Source: a bacterium (GTDB lineage Bacteria > Bacillota > Clostridia > Oscillospirales > Oscillospiraceae). Taken from it: a stretch of DNA of 64,000 bases. The position numbers were made by a program, and so were the translations under genes. The DNA is taken from NCBI GenBank assembly GCA_004560375.1, contig SFVC01000003.1, positions 25,878-89,877 of the forward strand, written 5' to 3'. Below, piece after piece: positions 1 through 7,434 of this stretch (position 1 is its first letter; each line of letters starts with the position of its first letter). The notes under the pieces are model-generated. The model was given only the letters and a program-made list of their open reading frames with translations, had not been told where the DNA came from and made no database searches.

Positions 1-1
1 C

Positions 2-271
2 ATCCAGTCCCATACAGAGGTAAAATCCGGCGGAGAACCCGCCGCTGAAGTGAAAGGAGAACAAAAAGCTATGGAAAAGAAAGTCGTCATTGAGGGCATG
101 ATGTGCCAGAACTGCCGCGCCCACGTGGACAAGGCGCTCAACGGCATCCCCGGCGCGTCCGCCACGGTGGATCTGGAGAGCAAGACCGCTGTCGTCACCG
201 GGGACGTGGCCGACGAGGCCATCCGCGCCGCCGTAGAGGAGGCCGGGTACCAGGTGGTGTCCATCCAGTGA
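2..271 (+). CDS. Copper-binding HMA domain protein; probably C-terminal end of a copper P-type ATPase (partial)
   Basis: This is a heavy-metal-associated domain of about 66 residues with the metal-binding GMMCQNC motif (CxxC) near its start and a ferredoxin-like pattern ending EAGYQVVSIQ. Such domains bind Cu(I) and pass it to or regulate copper ATPases. The frame is open to the window edge through a hydrophilic linker rich in Glu, Lys and Gly, which fits the C-terminal HMA extension seen on some Clostridia CopA-type ATPases. The alternative is a stand-alone CopZ-like chaperone starting at ATG 71, which has a GGAG at 56-59, about 11 bases upstream. The domain call is firm; the choice between fusion and free chaperone is open because the upstream sequence is missing. 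Confidence 0.7.
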   Translation: MQSHTEVKSGGEPAAEVKGEQKAMEKKVVIEGMMCQNCRAHVDKALNGIPGASATVDLESKTAVVTGDVADEAIRAAVEEAGYQVVSIQ

Positions 272-275
272 AAAA

Positions 276-306
276 ACGCCCTCCTCCGCTGATCGGGGGA
301 GGGCGT
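276..306 (-). terminator. Intrinsic terminator of the minus-strand pyr/phosphatase operon
   Basis: A stem (acgccctcc paired with ggagggcgt) is followed on the minus strand by six T residues (A run at 271-276 on the plus strand). It sits just downstream of the phosphatase-acetyltransferase gene and abuts the stop codon of the plus-strand HMA gene. Confidence 0.7.
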
Positions 307-319
307 CAGCTTGTCAACG

Positions 320-352
320 AACCCCGGATGCTCTGCTGGAGCATCCGGGGTT
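320..352. terminator. Strong hairpin between convergent genes
   Basis: A perfect 14-bp stem (aaccccggatgctc and its complement) surrounds a 5-base loop in the convergent space. There is no T run beyond the closing TTT on either side, so it is either a second terminator-like structure or a transcript-end stabiliser. Confidence 0.45.
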
Positions 353-396
353 TCCCGCGGTATGGAACCATCATTCGGCTTAAAAGAGCACCCCGC

Positions 397-1491
397 TTAC
401 AGCTCCAGTCCGATGTAGGTTTCCAGCACGTCGGGCTGACCGTCCGCCTGGGTGAAGCCGTGGGCGAGGCAGAACTGGCGGAACCGCTGGCACTCCGGCG
501 GGCAGGACAGCCGCAGGATCTGCCGTCCCATGGCCCGGTAAGTACAGATCGCGTGACCCAGGAGCTGGATGGCCAGTCCCTTGCCCCGAAACTCCGGCTC
601 CATCCACAGCAGGGTGAGCCAGCCCGCTCCCTGCTCCGCCTCCCTGGTTCGATCCATCTGGAGCACCCCCGCAGGCCGATCCCCCAGCAGAGACAGCAGA
701 AGGCTGTCCGGATCGTTCAGCAGGAAGGTGTAAGGCATGATGCCGGCGTCATGGCAGGCGCTCAGGTACAACTCCTCCTCCTGGGGCAGGATCAGGGAGC
801 GGTGGTGCATGGCGTTGCGTTCCATGCCGGGGATGCCGGAGGAGGCGTTGGACTGGGCAGTGGGATACCGCCACCGGTCGGAGGCGCTGAGATGGCTGTC
901 ATCATTATAATACTCCACCCGGAAGCCGCCGTTTTCCCAGATCAGCTTGGCCACGCCGGTGTTGTTGGACAGGGGAATTTGCCCCATATCGGCGGGATCC
1001 ATCCCCAGAAAGGCGGACAGCGCCGCCCGGATGGCACAGCCGTGGGAGATCACCGCCACCGTCTGCTCCGGGTGGGTGGCGGCGATGCGGGTCAGGGAGG
1101 CGGCCATGCGCTGGCGCACCTGGGGAAAGGTCTCGCTGCCCTCCACCTGCCAACCGGGGTCGCAGGACAGAAACGCCGATAAGCGCTCCCGCTGATCGTG
1201 GAGCAGCTGCCCCCAGGGTACGTCCTCCCAGACGCCGGCGCCGATCTCCCGCAGATTGGGATCCACCCGCAGGGGGAGGCCGCGGGAGCGGTAGATGGCC
1301 CTGGCGGTGGCCATGGCCCGGTAGAGGTCGCTGGAATACACCGCGTCGAAATGGACGCCCTGGAACCGCTGCTCCAGCGCCTTCGCCTGTTCCCGGCCCC
1401 TGCGGGTGAGCAGCCCGTTGTGCCAGCTGTGACATCGGCGGTAGAGGTTGCCCTCCGCCTGGCCGTGGCGGATGAGATAAATGATGGTCAT
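397..1491 (-). CDS. Histidine phosphatase - GNAT acetyltransferase fusion protein
   Basis: A 364-residue two-domain protein. Residues 1 to about 200 are a histidine phosphatase (phosphoglycerate mutase superfamily): the catalytic RHG is at residues 8-10, the acid sits in the LREIGAG segment, and the second His is in AVISHG. Residues about 215-364 are a GNAT N-acetyltransferase with the acetyl-CoA loop FRGKGLA. The start at 1491 is chosen because AGGAAGGAG lies just upstream; the longer GTG start would overlap pyrD further and has no site of its own. It is the last gene of the pyr cluster and overlaps or abuts the pyrD end. The phosphatase could act on a phosphosugar, nucleotide or cobalamin precursor. 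Neither substrate can be read from the sequence. Confidence 0.85.
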   Translation of the reverse strand: MTIIYLIRHGQAEGNLYRRCHSWHNGLLTRRGREQAKALEQRFQGVHFDAVYSSDLYRAMATARAIYRSRGLPLRVDPNLREIGAGVWEDVPWGQLLHDQRERLSAFLSCDPGWQVEGSETFPQVRQRMAASLTRIAATHPEQTVAVISHGCAIRAALSAFLGMDPADMGQIPLSNNTGVAKLIWENGGFRVEYYNDDSHLSASDRWRYPTAQSNASSGIPGMERNAMHHRSLILPQEEELYLSACHDAGIMPYTFLLNDPDSLLLSLLGDRPAGVLQMDRTREAEQGAGWLTLLWMEPEFRGKGLAIQLLGHAICTYRAMGRQILRLSCPPECQRFRQFCLAHGFTQADGQPDVLETYIGLEL

Positions 1492-1511
1492 AGTATTCTC
1501 CTTCCTGTGCT

Positions 1512-2435
1512 TCACCAGGGCCGAACGCCTCCGGTTAGTTCCCGTACAGCAGATAGGCCCTGCCGGGCCGCGATTGCCGCCAGCCCGTCTCGCACCTTCA
1601 GCGGGGCGAGGGGGTCGGCGAACAGGGCGGTGCCCACCGCCACGGCGGACGCACCCGCCAGCATAAGCTGGGCGGCGTCCTCTCCGGTGGATACGCCGCC
1701 CATGCCCAGGATGGGCAGCTTAACGGCGTTTGCCACCTCCCAAATCATACGAACGGCCACGGGGAGGACGGCGGGGCCGGACAGGCCCCCGGTGTTCATT
1801 TTGAGGATAGGCCTCCGGGTGTTCACGTCAATCCGCATCCCCCGCAGGGTGTTGATGAGGGACAGGGCATCCGCTCCCCCGTCCGCTGCGGCCCGGGCGA
1901 TCTCCGTAATATCGGTGACATTGGGGGAGAGCTTCACCATCAACGGGACAGCGGCGTGTCGTTTCGCCTCCCGGGTAACCTCCGCCGCCAGCTCGGGCCG
2001 GGTGCCATAGGCCAGCCCCCCGGCCTTCACGTTGGGGCAGGAGATATTGACCTCGATCATGTCTACCCCGGCCTCGGACAGCTTTTCACACATCACGCCG
2101 TATTCCTCCGGGGTGTTCCCGGAGATGTTGGCGATCACCGTTACATCATGTTGCCGCAAAAATGGCAACTCGTCCCGAATGAAGGCGTCCACGCCGGGAT
2201 TCTGCAGGCCCACCGAGTTGAGCATACCCAGCGGGGTCTCGGCGATCCGGGGCGGGGGATTGCCCTCCCTGGGGTGAAGGGTAAGGCCCTTACAGCAGAT
2301 GCCGCCCAGTTCGGACAGGTCAAAGAACTGGCCGTACTCCCGGCCAAAGCCGAAGGTGCCGGAAGCCACGACCACGGGGTTTTTCAGCCGCACCCCCGCC
2401 AGCTCCACCGACAGATTCAGACAGTTCTCACGCAT
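1512..2435 (-). CDS. pyrD: Dihydroorotate dehydrogenase, class 1B catalytic subunit
   Basis: This FMN enzyme oxidises dihydroorotate to orotate in pyrimidine synthesis. It has 307 residues, the usual class 1B length. It shows the N-terminal NPVVVASGTFG motif, the NISCPN motif where the class 1B catalytic Cys sits, and the FMN-phosphate loop GMGGVSTGED near the C terminus. It overlaps the pyrK end by 8 bases, so the two are probably translationally coupled, as expected for the PyrD-PyrK heterotetramer that passes electrons to NAD. Confidence 0.96.
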   Translation of the reverse strand: MRENCLNLSVELAGVRLKNPVVVASGTFGFGREYGQFFDLSELGGICCKGLTLHPREGNPPPRIAETPLGMLNSVGLQNPGVDAFIRDELPFLRQHDVTVIANISGNTPEEYGVMCEKLSEAGVDMIEVNISCPNVKAGGLAYGTRPELAAEVTREAKRHAAVPLMVKLSPNVTDITEIARAAADGGADALSLINTLRGMRIDVNTRRPILKMNTGGLSGPAVLPVAVRMIWEVANAVKLPILGMGGVSTGEDAAQLMLAGASAVAVGTALFADPLAPLKVRDGLAAIAARQGLSAVRELTGGVRPW

Positions 2436-3213
2436 CCCAGTCCACCTCCTCGGCGTTGAATACCGGGCCGTCCTTGCACACGTGCTTCATGCTTCCGTCT
2501 TTCATCCGGATGGCGCAGCCCAGGCAGGCTCCAATGCCGCAGGCCATCCGCTCCTCCATGGACACCTGGCAGGGGACGCCGAACTCTGCCGCCACCGCCG
2601 CCACGCTTTTCAACATGGGCCGGGGGCCACAGGCCAGAATCTGTGTAAAGGAATTATCCTGTTCAAGAAGTTCCCGCACTTGACCGTCCACAAAGCCGTG
2701 GCGGCCCAGGGTGCCGTCGTCGGTGCAGAGACAGGTTTTCTCGCAGTGCTCCTCAAAGCGGCTGACCACGGCAGGAAACGCCTTGTCCTTCGTGCGGAAG
2801 CCCAGCACCGCCGTCCGGGGCCAGCTCAGCCGCTCGCCGCAGGTGATGAGGGGCGGTACGCCGATGCCGCCGCCCACCAGCAAGTAATGTCCCTCCCGGG
2901 ACACGTCGAAGCTGTTGCCCAGGGGGCCCAGCACGTCCAGCTTGTCCCCCTCCTTGCGTTGGGACAGCCAATGGGTGCCCTCGCCCCGGACTTCAAAGAT
3001 CAAGGTGGCCAGATCCTCCGGTTCATCCCAGCCGGCGATGGCCACCGAGATGGGGCGGCGGAGAAGTTGATCGTCCCCGCATTTGATATGGAAAAACTGC
3101 CCGCCGGTGAGGCCGTGCTGTTCCACCAACTTCCCGACCTCCAGTACCATCCACCAGGCGGAGGCGTCCAGCTGTGTTATGGAGGCCACGGTGCAGATCT
3201 GTTGAATCGGCAT
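2428..3213 (-). CDS. pyrK: Dihydroorotate dehydrogenase B, electron transfer subunit
   Basis: A 261-residue iron-sulfur flavoprotein that carries electrons from PyrD to NAD+. It has an FAD/NAD-binding reductase fold with the GGGIGVPPL nucleotide motif around residue 105, and a C-terminal [2Fe-2S] cluster motif CGIGACLGC followed by a fourth Cys in KHVCKDGP. A clear AAGGAGG site eight bases before ATG 3213 overlaps the pyrF stop codon. It lies between pyrF and pyrD in the pyr operon. Confidence 0.96.
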   Translation of the reverse strand: MPIQQICTVASITQLDASAWWMVLEVGKLVEQHGLTGGQFFHIKCGDDQLLRRPISVAIAGWDEPEDLATLIFEVRGEGTHWLSQRKEGDKLDVLGPLGNSFDVSREGHYLLVGGGIGVPPLITCGERLSWPRTAVLGFRTKDKAFPAVVSRFEEHCEKTCLCTDDGTLGRHGFVDGQVRELLEQDNSFTQILACGPRPMLKSVAAVAAEFGVPCQVSMEERMACGIGACLGCAIRMKDGSMKHVCKDGPVFNAEEVDWDA

Positions 3214-3225
3214 ATTCGGCCCTCC

Positions 3226-4149
3226 TTACAGAATGGTGACGTATTGCTTGATCTCGTCCCGCATCTGCTCCGCGGCGGCCCGGGCGGCCTCCTGGTAGTC
3301 CGCGCCATCTTTCCCAGTCTTCTGCCACGCGCACAGAATGGAGCGGGAGGCGTTGACGATGGCCCCCCGGCCCAGCCCGTCAAAGGCGTAGCGCACATCG
3401 GCGGCGGTGCCCCCCTGGGCCCCATAGCCGGGCACCAGGAAGAAGGTCTTGTCCAGCCGGTAGCGCAGCTCCTTGAGGACGGAGGGGTGGGTGGCCCCCA
3501 CCACCGCTCCCAGAGCCTGATAGTGATATTTGCCCTCGGTGCCCTGGCCCCAGCGCTGGATCAGGTCGCCCATGACGGTATATACCAGCCGATCCCCCGC
3601 TACGATGTCCTGGAGCTCCATGGAGGAGGGGTTGGAGGTCTTGGCCAGCACAAAGGCGCACTTGCTCCGATCCGTGCAGTCCTTCAGAAAGGGCTTGATG
3701 GCGTCCGAGCCCATGTAGCCGTTGAGGGTGACGCAATCGGCATCAAACACCGGGCAGGCCGTCCCGCCCACCTGGGTGGAGCCCAGCCACGCCTCGCTGT
3801 AGGCGGCGGCGGTGGTGCCGATGTCTCCCCGCTTCACGTCGGCGATGACGAACAGCTCCTTGGATTTGGCGTAGGTGATGACCTCCTCCAGGGCCTGCAT
3901 TCCCCGCCAGCCCAGCGCTTCAAAGTAGGCGGACTGGGGCTTGACGGCGGGCACCACGTCCGCCAGTGCGTCGATGAGGCCCTTGTCAAACTCCAGCACC
4001 GCCTGGGCGGCGGCCTGCAGGGTTTCGCCATGCTGATTGGTATATTTTTTGAGAATGTGAGGCGGCACGTACTCCACCCGGGCGTCCAATCCGGCCACGG
4101 TGGGGTTCTTTTTGGCTTTGATCTTGTCCTGCAATCTGTCGAATGACAT
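3226..4149 (-). CDS. pyrF: Orotidine 5'-phosphate decarboxylase (long, group 2 type)
   Basis: Decarboxylates OMP to UMP, the last step of de novo pyrimidine synthesis. It has 307 residues, typical of the long (group 2) form. The catalytic Asp-Lys array is visible as ADVKRGDIG, and the group 2 motif FVLAKTSNPSS follows. Start at ATG 4149 has a GGAGG site (ccaggagggctgacc) upstream; the longer open frame upstream runs through pyrC sequence and is not used. It begins two bases after the pyrC stop. Confidence 0.96.
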   Translation of the reverse strand: MSFDRLQDKIKAKKNPTVAGLDARVEYVPPHILKKYTNQHGETLQAAAQAVLEFDKGLIDALADVVPAVKPQSAYFEALGWRGMQALEEVITYAKSKELFVIADVKRGDIGTTAAAYSEAWLGSTQVGGTACPVFDADCVTLNGYMGSDAIKPFLKDCTDRSKCAFVLAKTSNPSSMELQDIVAGDRLVYTVMGDLIQRWGQGTEGKYHYQALGAVVGATHPSVLKELRYRLDKTFFLVPGYGAQGGTAADVRYAFDGLGRGAIVNASRSILCAWQKTGKDGADYQEAARAAAEQMRDEIKQYVTIL

Positions 4150-4151
4150 GG

Positions 4152-5423
4152 TCAGCCCTCCTGGTATATGATGGTTCCCCGGGAAATGGTATATTTGACC
4201 CGCCCTTGCACGGCACGGCCGTGGAAAGGGGTGTTCCGGCCTTTGGAGGCAAAGCGGTTTTTGTCGATGACCCACGCCTCGTCCGGGTCAAACAGGACAA
4301 GGTCGGCGTCACGGCCCACAGCCAGTGTTCCCCTATCCAGCCCCAGCAGGCTGGCGGGGGAGGAGGACATCAGTGCGATGACCCGGCTCAAGGGCAGCAG
4401 CCCGGTATGGTACAGCCCGGTGAGGGCCAGGGCCAGGGAGGTCTCCAGCCCCACCATGCCGCTGGGGGCATCGGGGAGGGGTCTGGACTTTTCCTCGGTG
4501 GTGTGGGGGGCGTGGTCGGTGACAATGGCGTCAATGGCGCCGTCTGCCAGTCCTGCCCGGATACCCTCCACATCCGCCTGAGTACGCAGGGGCGGGTTGA
4601 CCCGGGCCATGGCGCCCTGTCGCAGCACCTCCTCCTGGGTGAGGGTAAAGTATTGCGGGCAGGTCTCGCAGGTTACCCGGACGCCCCGGGCTTTGGCCTG
4701 CCGCACGATGTCCACCCCCTTGGCGGTGGAGATATGGCAGATGTGGACATGGGTGCCGGTTTCCTCCGCCAGCATCACGTCCCGCATGATCTGCAGCTCC
4801 TCCGCGATGGCGGGGCGACCTGGGAGATCCAACTGCCGGGAGACGGCCCCCTCGTTGACGGCAAAATTCTGTACCATGTCCTTGTCCTCGCAGTGATCCA
4901 TCAGGGGCAGACCAAGCCGCTTTGCTTCCAGCATGGCCTGCCGGAGCAGGGCCAGGTTCTGGATGGGCAGGCCGTCGTCGGTGAGGGCAGGCACCCCTGC
5001 GGATTTCAGGGCGGCAAAGTCGGTGAGCTGTTCGCCCTTCTGTCCCACCGTCACCGCCCCGGCGGGGAGGACGTTGATTCCGGTAGGAACGGCCTTTTTC
5101 CGCACCAGCCGGACGATGTCCGGGCAGTCGGTGGAGGGCTTGGTATTGGGCATGGCCACCAGGGTGGTGACGCCCCCCCGGGCGGCGGCGGCGCAGCCGG
5201 TGGTCACCGTCTCCTTGCCCTCAAAGCCCGGCTCCCGCAGGTGGACGTGCAGATCCACCAGACCGGGGGCCACAATCAGGCCGGACGCGTCCAGCATCTG
5301 GGCGCCGGGGGCAGAAAGGGTTTGGCCCAGACGGGCGATCCTGCCGTCCTCGATCAGGACGTCCAGACGATCCTCTATGCCCTGGGCGGGATCAATCACC
5401 CGCCCGTTCCGGATCAAAAGCAA
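4152..5423 (-). CDS. pyrC: Dihydroorotase (type I)
   Basis: A zinc amidohydrolase that cyclises carbamoyl aspartate to dihydroorotate. About 423 residues. The metal site is seen in DLHVHLREPG; later ligand motifs are MDHCED, HICHIST and VTDHAPHT. The start is probably TTG at 5423 (or the adjacent TTG 5426), because GGGGAGG lies 5-8 bases upstream and the protein then begins like other dihydroorotases (LLIRNGRVIDP). The ATG upstream at 5459 overlaps the promoter -10 box and is unlikely. First gene of pyrC-pyrF-pyrK-pyrD. Confidence 0.94.
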   Translation of the reverse strand: MLLIRNGRVIDPAQGIEDRLDVLIEDGRIARLGQTLSAPGAQMLDASGLIVAPGLVDLHVHLREPGFEGKETVTTGCAAAARGGVTTLVAMPNTKPSTDCPDIVRLVRKKAVPTGINVLPAGAVTVGQKGEQLTDFAALKSAGVPALTDDGLPIQNLALLRQAMLEAKRLGLPLMDHCEDKDMVQNFAVNEGAVSRQLDLPGRPAIAEELQIMRDVMLAEETGTHVHICHISTAKGVDIVRQAKARGVRVTCETCPQYFTLTQEEVLRQGAMARVNPPLRTQADVEGIRAGLADGAIDAIVTDHAPHTTEEKSRPLPDAPSGMVGLETSLALALTGLYHTGLLPLSRVIALMSSSPASLLGLDRGTLAVGRDADLVLFDPDEAWVIDKNRFASKGRNTPFHGRAVQGRVKYTISRGTIIYQEG

Positions 5424-5457
5424 CAAGAACGCCTCCCCAAGTTTAATCGTTAAAAAC

Positions 5458-5486
5458 ATTATACCGGATTTGCCCCAAAAGCGCAA
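5458..5486 (-). promoter_or_regulatory. Sigma-A promoter of the pyr operon
   Basis: On the minus strand TTGCGC and TATAAT are separated by 17 bases. The start of transcription would fall near 5450, leaving a leader of only about 27 bases before pyrC. There is no room for a PyrR-type attenuator, so control by that mechanism looks unlikely here. Confidence 0.75.
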
Positions 5487-5520
5487 CGGATAAATGGGAG
5501 AAGTCCCGGGCGGCACATAG

Positions 5521-5551
5521 AAAAAGGCGGAACCCCTGCCGGAGTCCCGCC
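5521..5551 (-). terminator. Terminator of the RNase P RNA gene
   Basis: On the minus strand a GC-rich hairpin (GGCGGGAC with GTTCCGCC, one mismatch) is followed by five T residues. It lies directly after the 3' end of rnpB. Confidence 0.75.
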
Positions 5552-5556
5552 GTGTG

Positions 5557-5914
5557 GTGCAAGTAAGCCTGTAAGCCGGGTTCTGTCATTTAAGACAGCC
5601 ATCTATCTCGACGCGCTGTTGCCAACGCGCTCCAGCCGCCTCCTGAACACGGCCGGGCCGGCCTTGTGTGTTCCCACGGCGTTGCTCCGGATAGAGTTTA
5701 CAGCAATGGGCGCTTTCACACGCCATTGGGTGAGCTCTTACCTCGCCTTTCCACCTTTGCTGGCAGGCTTGCGCCCGCCAGTAGTCTATTTCTGTTGCAC
5801 TGGTCCTGGGGTCGCCCCCGGCGGGTGTTACCCGTTATCCTTGCCCTGTGGAGCCCGGACTTTCCTCACGGACGGCCTTTCGGCCTGGCCGCGCGGCTGC
5901 CCAGCTTACTTGCG
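5557..5914 (-). ncRNA. rnpB: RNase P RNA (bacterial type A)
   Basis: Catalytic RNA that cleaves 5' leaders from tRNA precursors. The conserved P4 strand GAGGAAAGTCCGGGCTCC is near the 5' side, and the conserved 3' end ACAGAACCCGGCTTACAG is at the opposite end. The P1 stem pairs GCAAGTAAGC at the 5' end with GCTTACTTGC at the 3' end, which fixes both boundaries to within a few bases. It has its own consensus promoter and terminator. Confidence 0.95.
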
Positions 5915-5920
5915 AAAATC

Positions 5921-5949
5921 ATTGTACTTCAACTTTGGGTGATTGTCAA
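5921..5949 (-). promoter_or_regulatory. Consensus sigma-A promoter of rnpB
   Basis: TTGACA, 17 bases, TACAAT on the minus strand, placing the transcription start a few bases before the P1 stem of RNase P RNA. Its -35 box overlaps the -35 box of the divergent murD promoter. Confidence 0.85.
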
Positions 5950-5971
5950 ATGGAATTGAATGGGGTATAAT
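5943..5971 (+). promoter_or_regulatory. Sigma-A promoter of murD, overlapping the rnpB promoter
   Basis: TTGTCA, 17 bases, TATAAT on the plus strand. The -35 hexamer (5943-5948) shares five bases with the rnpB -35 (5944-5949) on the other strand. Confidence 0.8.
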
Positions 5972-6037
5972 ACCCCTGTATGCAAATTCTGCCTTCGGGC
6001 GAAAGTGGAACGACGATTTAGGAGGTGCGGCGCAGGA

Positions 6038-7417
6038 ATGGAATCGGCACTGAAGGAATATATGGACGGGCTGAAGGGGAAGCGGGTGGCTGTGATAGGC
6101 CTGGGCGTGTCCAACACGCCCCTGGTGGAGCGGCTGCTGGACGCGGGCGTGGAGGTGCTGGCCTGCGACAAGCGGCGGCGGGAGGAGTTCAATGGCCTCA
6201 TCGAATCCCTGGAGCTTCGGGGGCTGGAGGCGGCCCTGGGCCCCGACTATCTGGATCACCTGGAGGGGGCGGACGTGATCTTCCGCACCCCGGGCCTGCG
6301 GCCCGATGTGCCCCAGATTGTTCGGGCAGTGGAGGCGGGGGCGGTGCTCACCTCGGAAATGGAGGCGTTCATCTCCCTGTGCCCCTGCCGGATCATCGCG
6401 GTGACCGGCTCGGACGGCAAGACCACCACCACCACCATCATTGCCGGGATGCTGAAGGCGGCGGGTTACCGCGTTTTCGTGGGGGGGAACATCGGCAACC
6501 CGCTGCTGTGCCGGGTGGACGAGATCCGGCCGGACGACATGGTGGTGCTGGAGCTGTCCTCCTTCCAGCTGCTCACTATGAAGCAGAGCCCCAGCATCGC
6601 GGTGATCACCAATTTGGCGCCCAACCATTTGGACGTCCACAAGGACATGGAGGAGTATGTATCCGCCAAACGGAACATCTTTGCTTACCAGGACGCCTGC
6701 GACAAGCTGGTGCTCAACGCGGACAACGAGATCACCGCCGGCTTTGCCAAAGAGGCCCGGGGGCAGGTGACGCTGTTCAGCAGGAAAAAAATGCTGGAGC
6801 AGGGGGTATACTTAAAGGACGGTATGGTGATGTACTGCGGCCGCCCGGTGCTCCACCAGGAGGATATCCGATTACCCGGCCTGCACAACCTGGAGAATTA
6901 TATGGCGGCCATCGCCGTGGTGGAGGAGCTGGTGCCCGACGAGGTGATCCGGGGCTTCGCCCGCACCTTCAACGGGGTGGAGCACCGCATCGAGCTGGTG
7001 CGGGAGCTGGACGGGGTGCGTTATTATAACGACTCCATCGCCTCCAGCCCAAGCCGTACCATGGCGGGACTGCGCTCTTTTCCGGATAAGGTGATCCTCA
7101 TCGCCGGAGGGTACGACAAGCACATCCCCTATGACGAGCTGGGGCCGGAGGTTGTCAAATCAGTCAAGACGCTGCTGCTCACCGGGGACACGGCGGAGAA
7201 GATCAAGGCGGCGGTGCTGGCCGCGCCGGGGTATGAGCCGGGGGCGCCGGGGATTGTGGACTGCGCCGATCTGCGGGAGGCGGTGGAGCGGGCCAGGGCC
7301 CTGGCGGAGCCGGGGGACGTGGTGATCCTGTCGCCGGCCAGCGCGTCTTTCGACCGCTTCAAAAATTTCATGGAGCGGGGAAACGCGTTCAAGGATCTGG
7401 TGAACGGGCTGAAATAA
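6038..7417 (+). CDS. murD: UDP-N-acetylmuramoylalanine--D-glutamate ligase
   Basis: Cytoplasmic ATP-dependent ligase that adds D-Glu to UDP-MurNAc-L-Ala in peptidoglycan synthesis. 459 residues, normal for the family. An N-terminal Rossmann motif (VIGLGVSN) binds UDP, the central ATPase P-loop is VTGSDGKTTTT, and the C-terminal domain includes AGGYDKHIPY. The start at ATG 6038 follows AGGAGGTG at 6020-6027; the longer reading overlaps the promoter. It stands apart from any mur/fts cluster, with RNase P RNA on the other side. Confidence 0.96.
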   Translation: MESALKEYMDGLKGKRVAVIGLGVSNTPLVERLLDAGVEVLACDKRRREEFNGLIESLELRGLEAALGPDYLDHLEGADVIFRTPGLRPDVPQIVRAVEAGAVLTSEMEAFISLCPCRIIAVTGSDGKTTTTTIIAGMLKAAGYRVFVGGNIGNPLLCRVDEIRPDDMVVLELSSFQLLTMKQSPSIAVITNLAPNHLDVHKDMEEYVSAKRNIFAYQDACDKLVLNADNEITAGFAKEARGQVTLFSRKKMLEQGVYLKDGMVMYCGRPVLHQEDIRLPGLHNLENYMAAIAVVEELVPDEVIRGFARTFNGVEHRIELVRELDGVRYYNDSIASSPSRTMAGLRSFPDKVILIAGGYDKHIPYDELGPEVVKSVKTLLLTGDTAEKIKAAVLAAPGYEPGAPGIVDCADLREAVERARALAEPGDVVILSPASASFDRFKNFMERGNAFKDLVNGLK

Positions 7418-7434
7418 GCGGGTAAAGGAGTAAC

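Noticed and set aside
103..1182. Long plus-strand frame opposite the phosphatase-GNAT gene
   Set aside because: It is a GC-driven shadow, rich in Arg, Gly and Pro, with no motif; the opposite strand has clear enzymes.
2299..4146. 615-codon plus-strand frame over pyrK and pyrF
   Set aside because: Antisense shadow of well-conserved pyr genes; no ribosome site or domain.
5619..5959. Two plus-strand frames across rnpB
   Set aside because: They lie on the reverse complement of RNase P RNA, a common source of false small proteins.
6025..7029. Overlapping frame in murD
   Set aside because: Low-complexity Gly/Arg frame in a shifted phase of murD.
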